Source of the DNA: Neostapfia colusana
Taxonomy: Eukaryota; Streptophyta; Magnoliopsida; Poales; Poaceae
Direction of reading: 5' to 3'
DNA length: 64,000 nt
Assembly (NCBI GenBank): GCA_030760725.1
Contig: JASWHV010000008.1
Coordinates: 54,101,671-54,165,670, forward strand
The position numbers and the translations under genes were made by a program. The notes under the pieces were generated by a model, which made no database searches, had not been told where the DNA came from, and worked only from the letters and a program-made list of their open reading frames with translations. Shown piece after piece: positions 53,973 through 63,120 of the stretch (positions within the stretch are counted from its first letter, which is position 1; the number at the start of each line of letters is the position of its first letter).

Positions 53973-55289
53973 AAGGACAAGCTCAGGGAGCCATCTACGA
54001 AGAACTACAGCACCAAGACTTCGACACGCTTGAGCAACAAGAACCACAGGAGCAAGGCAAGTGCCCCTTGACCATATTGATCCCATGTTTTGAAACTGTT
54101 TTGTTTGCGAACACGTATATGCTTGAGTCAAATTGATGGGACACCCTTTTATAGGAGTTTACTAGTTTTGTTAACCATCCTTGTCGCTGGGTAAGTTGAT
54201 GAGTCGGGTATGGTCGTTTTTCCTTTTTGCTTTGCTTAGCTTACGGGATACGGGAAGGCAAAATAGAACATGTCTAAGTACTGCACTCATATGAATAATG
54301 ATGATGAGAACTTGATGATAACAATGAGCATAGAATCGGGGGAGATCTAGGCAAGCTTGGTTCGTGGATGTTGTTGAATGAGATGGTGGTTTACTTGCCG
54401 TAGATCTAAGGACCGGTTCATGTCAGCACATGCCAGGAATACAGTGCCACCACAAGGCCAAATATGGGTGCGGCTTAGCTGACTAATTAGGTGTGTTTCT
54501 AGTTTATTATGGACCGTGGAAGGTGCGGGGAATGGGAGTCGAAAGAGGACTGCCCTGGGAACCGCATGGCACAAGAGGGGGCCCGTGGGTGGGAGAATGA
54601 TGATTCGAGCCTGCTGGTGAAACCTTAGTGAGTCCATACATCTAGTAGCCCCTTTGTAAAGGATACTTTGTGATCTCTTGGCCATACACCGAAGGTTGTG
54701 TACTGGTATAATGGAGGTTCTGCAGTCGCCGACGGGTGACGAAATCATAAACTTGTGGGTAAAGTGGTGCCACCTCTGCAGAGTGTAAAACTATCATGAT
54801 AGCCGTGCTTCCGGTCACAAGCACCTGGCCAACTCACATGATTAGAGGGAAAACATGGGATGTATGTTCGGTATGGTTATGGTATGGTCATTGGGATTGG
54901 TTTCTGGAACTGTTTCGAGTCATGAAAATGAGTCTGGTTTCGGTTATGTGAATATGAGATGGTTATGGATATTATGAGCATGAGACGAAGTTGAAGAAAG
55001 ATTAATGGCTGGTTGAGACATGATAAGAGGTGAATTATGATGAAGGTATGTTGCTTTTATAATATGGTCATGACGGGATTAAACTCATTTAAACATAGTT
55101 GCTGTTTTTATCATGTTTGCGAAATAAAAATTTGCTTGCTGCAATGAGCCTTTTTATCCCCTACCTTGTTTTAAGCTACATGTCATACTTTTCCCGCACT
55201 TGCTGAGTACGACATGTACTCACCCTTGCATTATCACATAAACATCAGCAACAGGAGAAGAATACTTCGAGGATCATGTGGAGTACTAG
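53973..55289 (+). other. Candidate spliced acidic LTR peptide (E)
   Basis: Exon 2 53973-54056 after GAGTAG, 84 nt, open (GQAQGAIYEELQHQDFDTLE, then EQQEPQEQ), donor CAAG|GCAAGTG. Exon 3 55255-55289 after CAACAG, GEEYFEDHVEY then TAG. Both exons, both splice signals and the frame are intact. Confidence 0.58.
54791..54802. other. Palindrome P2 (E)
   Basis: CTATCATGATAG; P1 CTCTGCAGAG lies just upstream, P3 is CCGTGCTTCCGG. Confidence 0.65.
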
Positions 55290-55544
55290 GTGTGCGAACT
55301 ACCCGTCAACTTGCCTGTGTTGTTGAAGATGGAGCCGGTGCTGTTTAGTTGTTTCCGCTATCGTTTAGAGACTTCCGCTGCAAGAATAAGTTAGAGATTC
55401 ATGTAATAAAGTACTTAAACACTGTTTATTCATGGTTATATTCTGAATTCAGTTTGTGGATTACATGTGTATGTGTGATGAACATCCTGGGCACACATAT
55501 GCATTAGCTGGGTTCCGTGTTTTACGGGACCGGGTGTCACAGAT

Positions 55545-55557
55545 TGGTATCAGAGCC
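55545..55557 (+). other. Primer binding site, E
   Basis: TGGTATCAGAGCC, 3 bp after the LTR. Confidence 0.92.
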
Positions 55558-55800
55558 ACGTTGACCGTAGGACACAAGTCTAGGTAGAATGGAAACTCTA
55601 AAACACATAGGCACACCCCTCTAAACTTCTATTTTCGAAAATTGCTTGCTGCTGCACTTCCTTGTCAATTCAGCCACCGCAAAGTGCAATTTTCAGCCCC
55701 TCTTTTCTCTTCTTTTGGACAGCAACACTTTTGCTTCATAACTTCTGAAGTTTTGGAGTTATTTCTTCCTTCTCAAAGTTTTCTCATGTCCTATTTTTAG

Positions 55801-55924
55801 ATGGCGCTGGTGTTCCCGATCAACGCCATCTAACCCTACATGGACTGCCGACTCACCATGGCGTACGCCCATGTATGGACCACTCCCGTCACATGGCGGG
55901 AACAGCACCAGTTCACATGATTAA
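55801..55924 (+). pseudogene. Pre-gag ORF remnant of E
   Basis: ATG follows TTTTTAG, then about 20 bases lead out of frame into the last part of the pre-gag frame known from C (PTWTADSPWRTPMYGP, ending TAA 55922). Nearly the whole body is deleted. The flanks match C on both sides, so this is an internal deletion. Confidence 0.7.
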
Positions 55925-56232
55925 ATTTAGGATTCCCATTGAATAAGCGGTAATAGGAACGTTTAAATCGTAGTAGCTTAAATAGGAGTGATGTGTTGAA
56001 CTTTTATGATGATTGCTTGTGTTTGTGTGCTTGAGTGTGAGTTGTGGGACACTTCTACGAATATCAACATCCACACATAGTGGAGAGATGAGAGATGTTT
56101 CGGCATGTGTTCACAACCTCATATAGGTTGAAAATCATAAAAGAAGATATTTAGTTCATACCCCTTGATGCATATAGTTGGGGGGATCAATCTAAACTTC
56201 TCCTTTCTATTCTCCTCAAATCTCTCTCACAG
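55925..56232 (+). other. E spacer before gag
   Basis: Shared block GAGTTGTGGGACACTTC and CACAACCTCATATAGG; ends TCTCTCTCACAG before the gag ATG. No frame. Confidence 0.6.
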
Positions 56233-56957
56233 ATGGTGAGGGAAAATGCCAGCCGTCAAAGGAGGAACATCCGTGGCAACCATGAACCACAAGAGGATGG
56301 CCACGTTGAAGTTCCTGAGAATGCTAACCCTGGGGCTGATGCAAACAACCTTGAATGGTTGATGGCTATGCAGAACCAGCTCATGCAAACCATGATACAA
56401 ACTTTGGGACAGCTGCAAGCCAACAACCACAACAATCCTAACCCCGTCCCTGCACCCCCACCACCACCACCGCCACCACCACCGGCTCACAACAGATTGG
56501 GAGAGTTCATGAGGACTCGACCGTCTACTTTTGTGCAAGCTAATGATCCCAAGGAGGCCAACGATTGGTTGAAATCCATAGAAAAGAAGCTTGCTATTGT
56601 TCGGTGCAATGATCGGGAGAAAGTTCTCTTCGCATCGCACCAACTTATGGGAGCAGCCGCCGACTGGTGGGACACTCTTTAATGCTCATGACAACCAGGA
56701 CACTATCACTTGGGCAGAATTCAAGGAGAGTTTCCGCTCTCATTACGTCCCTGCTGGAGTCATGATGCTTAAAAGGCAAGAGTTCGAAGGTCTCCGCCAA
56801 GGAAAGAAGAGCGTGAATGAGTACCTCAACAAGTTCACGCAGGTGTCAAGGTATGCTCCCGAGGACGTCAACTGGGATCAAAGAAAGCAATATTTGTTCA
56901 TGAGAGGATTGAACAATGAGATCCAAGTTAAGCTGCTCAACAATGACTATGTAAACT
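56233..56957 (+). pseudogene. gag: gag of E, frameshifted and cut by G
   Basis: ATG GTG AGG after CACAG, long proline run (APPPPPPPPPPPPAHN), gag domain (NDWLKSIEKKLAIVRC, HQLMGAAADWWDTL). A small change near 56680 shifts the frame, and the rest continues (EFKESFRSHYVPAGVMMLKR) until G enters at 56958 within LNNDYVN. Confidence 0.85.
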
Positions 56958-57604
56958 TGTAACACCCTCAATTTTGCATTCATGCATGCATACATAATTC
57001 ATATAAAGAAACATTTTAAAAGAAGTAGAACAGGTGAAAGATAGCTAAAAAGAGCCAAATCCAATCCACCGAGAGCGCCTTAGACACTTCCCGCGGCCGC
57101 TGGCCACGTGGCGCCTTCGGAGCTCATCCCTGCAGAAGGGGTGAGGTCTGGCATCACTGGCTACATGGTAGGCTCGGAGCTTGCCTCTGCGGAAGGGGCG
57201 AGGTCCGGCCCCGTGGGACACATGTTGCCCCGGAGCTAGCCTCTGCGGAGAAGCGAGGCCAGCCCCGCAGGACACGTGTCACCTTCGGAGCTAGTCTCTG
57301 CGGAGAAGCGAGGCCCAACCCCGCGGGACATGTGTCACCCTCGGAGCACACCTCCGAGAGGTCCGGCCCTGCTAGACACGTGTCACCCGCGGAGCACACC
57401 TCCGAGAGGTCCGGCCCCGCTAGACACGTGTCACCCTCGGAGCTCGCCTCTGAGAGGTCCAACGCTATTGGACACGTGTCGCTTTCGGAGCTCACCCCTG
57501 CGGAGGGAATGAGGTTTGGTCCCGATGGACATGTGTCATCCTCAGAGCTCACCTCCGAGGAGAAGACACTGTGGGACACGTGTCGTTGTAAAGGCCTCAG
57601 TTTT
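56958..57604 (+). repeat. LTR start of element G (cut by D)
   Basis: TGTAACACCCTCAATTTTGC opens a Tekay-like LTR whose first part resembles E and C (CATGCATGCATAC, AAAAGAAGTAGAA) and whose array resembles A. Possible duplication base AACTT at 56953-56957. It ends where D begins; the remainder is outside the window. Confidence 0.85.
57095..57590. repeat. U3 G-box array of G
   Basis: About nine units with CCACGTGG, ACACGTGT and ACATGTGT cores, GAGCTC/GAGCAC cores and CTCCGAGAGG hairpins. Units near 57340-57460 are shorter (about 50 bp). Confidence 0.85.
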
Positions 57605-60125
57605 TGACACACGTTTAAAGTGTTCATCACCACACAACACACCTCATTTGAAGAAAGTTGATGAACACAATTGAAGAGCAAGTAACCATTATCAACATGC
57701 TCATTAGAGAATAAAATTCACAAAATGCAAAAGTGGTATTTCCCACATGCATCATCTAGGGGCTGGGCATAGGAAACTCCTACACCTTGCTAGGGATGTC
57801 CATGCCAAGTTTCACCCAAATTCAAAACCTTTTTGAGGTACTTCTGGGTATAGCTAGAAAGAGGGTGGTTTGAACTCAAATTCAAACTGTTTTTACCCCA
57901 TGAATTTAAAAGTGGGAAACATATTCATACTCAGCACATTTTTGTGAGCTCACACACCAATTTTCACTCCATTTGGAGTTGAGGTTGACATGAGCTAAGT
58001 ATATCAAATTCAAACATTATTTGAATTTCAGACTACATGTATTCTGAAATTTAGTCAAACCAAATCCAGTTTGAATTCTAACCAATTCAAATGGCTCAGG
58101 GGTGAATAATTCAAATCACCATGGGTATTTTAGGGCTTACTGTTTACAACAGTGATGTGGAGTTAAGTTCAGGGGTTAAAAATGAAAGTGGGACCCACAT
58201 GTCAGCCACTGAAGTGAATCAACCAACAGAAACTCCCTCACTCGGGTCTTCGGGATTCAGCTGCGATCGCCACCGAGGGAGGCTGCCGCGCCAGCAGCTG
58301 CTTGGCCACGTGCGGGCACAAGTCGGTTCAGGGCCTTCCTAAGGCACCCCCCTCCTCGGCCGAAGCCCCCTCGCCATTTTCTTCTCGCAAGAACACAGAG
58401 CCGGGAATTTTCCTCCGCCGCTCGGAACCGATCGGAGAGGCCCAGTCACAGCCACCCCGCTTCCTCCAGAGCTACGGCAAGGTACTAGGAACCTTCCTCC
58501 TTATTCCCCGTCGCTAGAACTCGGCTGAAACCGGTTGATCTCGGCTATACCGAGAGCTCCATTCAGTAACCTAAAGCTGCCGCACTTCGGGCTGCCATGG
58601 ACAGCCCAACCGGGAGGTTGTCACGCCCGAACTAAGGGGTCCCTGGACACGTTGGTGACCGGTGCTGCTCACCCCCGGGCCACAGCCTGAGTGCTTGATC
58701 GCCGGCGGTGAATTTCCAGTTTTCCCCTTTCTCAGAACATACCGACCTTCGGGTGCGGTTCTGGCAAATTTACACTCTAGGAAGAGTTAGAGAGTCTCAA
58801 TCTGCTCCTACACAGACTAGACCTGGTGGCGCACAAGTTGCCTTCACAACCTTTAGCCGGAGAACCCCTGTACACGGCATAATTCGAAGATTGCCAACGG
58901 CGGATCATGCGGGAAGCATCGGGCGCACGGTGAGGGCCTACGTCGGGCCTCCCCCGAGCTGCTTCAAGCTCATGTCGACCTTCCCGAAGGTCCACTGATG
59001 CTCCCCGACCGGTTGCTCGAGTGATTGTGGTGCTAGGGAGGTCGGCCGACACGACCGAAGTTCTCCCGAAGCCGCCGCTCGTCGCCAACCAGGTGCCGGG
59101 GATTTTCATGACGAACTGAGCCCGGAATCATGTTCCCCGACTGAAAGTAGGCAGGGGCGGCCAGAATCATAAAGTTTGGAGCCCCACAGAGGCTGCCGGC
59201 GAGCTCTCCGGCAAGGTATCGCGGCGGCAGAGCGCGGGCGGTGAGAGGTAGACGAAGGAGTGGGTCCCGTCTGTCAGCGGCTCGGATTTTAAATCAGGAT
59301 CAGTCTGCGGCTCGGATATGGTGTGCTGGCGCGCAAAAACCCCGTAGACCCCTGTGTGTCGCCGCTCTAGAGTCCAACACGTGTCCACGTGGACCCACCG
59401 GCAGATTTGAACTTTTCCCTGATTTTCAGAATTCATTCAAACTTCAAATCCTCATAGCTTTGGCTAGGAAGCTCCAAATCGAGTGAACCAAATTTTGTTT
59501 GATTCAGCTCTCTGAGTACTTTCCAGCGAATCAAGTTTCACTTCATGAAAATCCTTATTTCTCCAGAATTAATTCCTCAAATTTTAAACTGTTGGGAATT
59601 TTAACTGGAGAATCCTTTGGGGGAAAATTCTGAGCTTTTGCTGGGATGTTCAATAAAATATCCCAGGACTACCATAAAAATTTCAGATCCATTTGAGCTC
59701 AATTGATCCACCTAATGGTGTGATTAATGAAACTGTTCCAGAGAAAATAGAAAATGTCCAGAAACATTTTCAGAATTTCTCTGAAATTGTTTAGCTCATA
59801 TCTTTAGCTAGAACCTTCAAATTAAGTGAGACCAACTCCATAAGAGCCCTCTGAAATCTAGTTTTCAGAAAGTCATGGTTTACTCCATGAGAGTTCCTAG
59901 AAAGCCCTAAGAGCTCCAATTAAGGTCAAGTACATAATTAGTTGTGGAGGGCTCAAATGAGCTTTGCTGCAACTAAAACTTGCCCAAGTCTCTGTTTAGG
60001 TTGTAACCAAGCCACAGTAAAAATTTCAGAGTCATTGGGTCTGTCTAGTAAGACTTATAAACTTCACAAGTTTCAATTCAATTCAAATGCATTTAAATTA
60101 ATACATATACTTGTATATCATGTAG

Positions 60126-61388
60126 TCGCAAAGGTCGAGGAGGAACCCGAAGTCCTAGACTTCGTTACTCCGGAAGAGCAGCTAGCCTACGACTAAGAGC
60201 AGCAAGGCAAGCTCCAGTTTGCATTAACCTTTTTACAAATTTCTATTGTTTTGAGAACTTACTCGAGTACCATTAATTCTTGCAATAGAGTCTTGTGTGA
60301 AAACCCAAATGCATAGCGAAGAAAAACCATGGGTTGGGATTAGGATTGAAAACCCTGTTTGCTAATGCAATGCTAAGATAGTGTAGGATTCGGTACAAGT
60401 CGTAGTTGGAACTACTCGCGAGCATAGGCTAGAGGCACTCGACTCAGGTAGAGATAGCACATGATACACATGGCAAGAAAAGTGAGACCGAGCGGAGAGT
60501 AAGGGCAGCAGGACTTTGGGCCCTGTGTGCTATAGCTCCGCTTGTGTCGCTTGAGGACCGAGCCGTGTGCGGGCCTGTTGAACAAGCTAGAATAGTACCG
60601 AAGGCCTACCGGCTATATGGGAACCGGGAAACTGATGTAACTCGGGTAGCTGGGTATTGAGGCATTGCCCGTCGTTCAGAGGGTAGGTTGAGAGCTTGAG
60701 GTGTAAATCGGCTGGCAGCACTGAGATGCGCGTGTAGAGACCTCTTGCTCGGGACGATGGGACCGGTTCAATATTTGGCAGATGGGTGAAAGGTGGTTGC
60801 GTACGGCGTCCGTGATGGGTGCTGTAGGCAACATCGAATACAGGCGTACGTGACGGGTTATTTGGGTAAACCCTGCAGGTGTAAATCGATTATAATCGTC
60901 GTCCCTCACGGTCAGTGAGTACCACTTGTTCACTGTACCGTGACGTAGAAAGAACAGGCTAGTTACATGTTAAAATGTTGATGATTGAAAGATGGACTTT
61001 GATTGTTAATGATATGCTGTAGCTTAGAGCTAACTAAAGTTCTTTTCAACTTTGGGCAAAGTACATGAGAGAAATGCGTTTCTTGTTTGATTGCGGCTCT
61101 CTCATGTGCCTTAGCGTAAGGTTCTCCACAACCTGCTGCTAAAACTTGAAAGTAAGGTTCCACTAATTAGGCGAGTCCTTGCAACTTGTTTTATCTCATG
61201 TACCTATCACCCCTCATGTAGAAGTTCCATGTTTAGGGGAGAGACAGGTCAGTCTTGCTGAGCCTTCGTGCTCACTGCTTGTGTTTGAAGCTTTTGCAGG
61301 GTTCTATGAGGAAGGGACTCCCGAGGAGGAGACGGAACCCCAGGAGGTGAACCCCGTCGAGTGGGAGTCGTGCACGCTGCCGTGTTAG
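60126..61388 (+). other. Candidate acidic LTR peptide (D), divergent
   Basis: Exon 2 60126-60206 after ATGTAG, Glu/Val-rich (AKVEEEPEVLDFVTPEEQLA), donor CAAG|GCAAGC in the same phase as the others; a TAA sits four codons before the donor. Exon 3 61300-61388 after TTTTGCAG, GFYEEGTPEEETEPQEVNPV and on to TAG, also phase-matched. The TAA argues this copy cannot make the joined peptide unless edited or alternatively spliced. Confidence 0.42.
60872..60898. other. Palindromes P1-P2 (D)
   Basis: CCTGCAGG (60872-60879) and CGATTATAATCG (60887-60898). Positions match P1 and P2 of other families, with a different sequence but intact symmetry. A TCACGGTCAGTGA follows. Confidence 0.6.
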
Positions 61389-61620
61389 GGTGTGTGCGTG
61401 CTAGAGGGGACACGTTCACGGGCTGAACATGAACTCAATGCTTAGTCTACGCCCGTGAGTGTGGACTGGACTATTTTGTTGTAAAAATGTTCATAAACCT
61501 CTTTATGTAATAATACTTTGCTTCCGCTTTGTACCTTTGATGTGTGTTATTCGGTGCTGTGCAACGCAGCACCCCTCAGCGTGATCCTGGCTCGACAAGA
61601 CCATGGGGTCGTGTCAGCGT

Positions 61621-61632
61621 TGGTATCAGAGC
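61621..61632 (+). other. Primer binding site, D
   Basis: TGGTATCAGAGC, 4 bp after the LTR. Confidence 0.9.
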
Positions 61633-63120
61633 TCGCTTGAGGTCTAACGCACTACAAAGGTCATCTTTTTCAAAAAAAATCCAGTGAGGAACAAGTTAGT
61701 AGCCCATATAAGGATGTTATTAGTGTATAGAAAGTGGCATACTAACCTATTTGATTATGTCGGAAAATCGTGCATCTTGGGACGCTTTATGTCTTGGGGG
61801 TGCACGTAAGCGCTGTCCACCAGTGCGCACAAGCTGAAGGGTGGAGCCCCACGGGTGGCAGGTAACCCGACCCACTTTGGTATCCTCTACGACTCTTCAT
61901 GTCGTTTGGGGTATTCCAGCAACGTCTGTCCCTGGTGTGTGTGGTGCAATTTGGAAGACCCCGTCACGTTGTCAGTAACGTGAACACGTAGCTCAAGGCG
62001 TGTTTGGCTTGAGAACATCCGGGCGAGTGATGACGGCCGGGTGTACGAACTGTATTGATACCGGGCTCGGTGTGCAGCCAAGTCTGACAATTGCTTGAGT
62101 TTTTTGCAGGTAGTCTAACCACGAAACGGTAGACGTGTAGCATCCGTGTGCGAGAGACGCTTAGTGCCACTGAACTAACGAAGCCGGCTAAGTCCGGTAT
62201 AGGTTTTTCTTTGTGAGGACGTAGTACCGACATGCTTTGGTGACGCATCGACGTCACACTCCATTAAATGAGCAACTTCATTATAAAACTTGAAAGTGTT
62301 GACCCAAAGCATTAAAAACTTGATGTAACTCCTTCCCTTAATTAGGATATTCAAAGTTAATAAGTTTTCAACTTATAGGAGACTAAGGACAGAGTCCCCT
62401 GTTTTCAGCTGATTGAAGGCTGAAGTTAATCAGAGGTTAGGGGTTGAGTTCTTTCGAGGTTGGGGTCATATGATACATTTATGGAAAGCTTTGGAAGAGC
62501 TTTACAACTTTTCTGTTGAGGTCCAGAGGTGTTTCATCCCTTAACCAATCGAAAAATGCAGTAGAGTTGAAACTGTCCAGAAAACAGGGCAGAGCAAACG
62601 CTCTCTGTAACTCTCTGTAAATTGAGCATAAGTTCCTGCATAAAAATCTAAAAATACAAAATGATGTAGTTCTGGAAATATTATGGGATTGGTTACAACT
62701 TTGTAACAGAAAGTTCTGTCAGATTGGGAGCAGAATTAACTGGAATTTTTGGATCAAAGCAGTACCTAAAGCAGGAAGGTGCTGTCCAATTTACTCCAGA
62801 AATTCTGTTAACTTTGGCATCTCATAACTTTTGAACCAGGACAGATCTTAGGCCAAGAAAATACTTTATGGAAAGCTATTGAAGTTGACTTTAACTTTGA
62901 TGTTGACATCCAGAATTAGTTTTCCATTTAGCATGGCCTAAATCAGGTTGAAATGGAAACTGGTCAGGGCTGTCATGTTGGACAGCAGATCAGCAGTCAA
63001 ATTTGTTTAAATTTGAACTATGTTTCCAAGTTTTATGGGTTCAATGACATGTTCTATGTTATAACTCAATGGTTTACTGTCCAAATAAATATTTGACATT
63101 TCTCAAATATATTTTTACAG
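61633..63120 (+). other. D 5' leader
   Basis: About 1.5 kb without a convincing frame, much longer than the 200-450 bp leaders of B, C and A. From about 62270 it is AT-rich with repeated phrases (TCCAGAAAACAGGG, TGGAAAGCT, TTTACAACTTT). It ends in AAATATATTTTTACAG immediately before the ORF ATG, a good 3' splice site. Confidence 0.55.

Larger units (their letters stand above)
52473..55541 (+). repeat. E 5' LTR
   Basis: TGTGACACTCTCAAAATCC to CCGGGTGTCACA, 3069 bp. G-box array, TATA 53432, leader donor GAG|GTAGGT 53643, candidate exons, palindrome 54791, AATAAA 55405. From the TATA box onward it resembles the C LTR closely, but its U3 carries the array and not the purine minisatellite. Confidence 0.92.
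52473..56957 (+). mobile_element. Tekay/Del-like element E, left part (interrupted by G)
   Basis: LTR 52473-55541, primer site 55545-55557, remnant of the pre-gag tail 55801-55924, gag 56233-56957. It is inserted in C integrase after GAATG. It is cut by G at 56958; the rest is outside the window. Confidence 0.88.
57605..61616 (+). repeat. D 5' LTR
   Basis: TGACAC start and GTGTCA end, 4012 bp, the longest LTR here. No U3 array. GC-rich segment 58240-58500 ending in a donor-like CAAG|GTACTA (58482), AT-rich middle, candidate exons, P1/P2 palindromes and a GCAACGCAGCACCC end. I found no clear TATA box. It shares layout but little sequence with the other LTRs. Confidence 0.75.

Noticed and set aside
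58121..58998. Frames in the D LTR that resemble small basic proteins
   Set aside because: Inside the LTR, no domain, GC-rich composition, and no conservation seen with the other LTRs.
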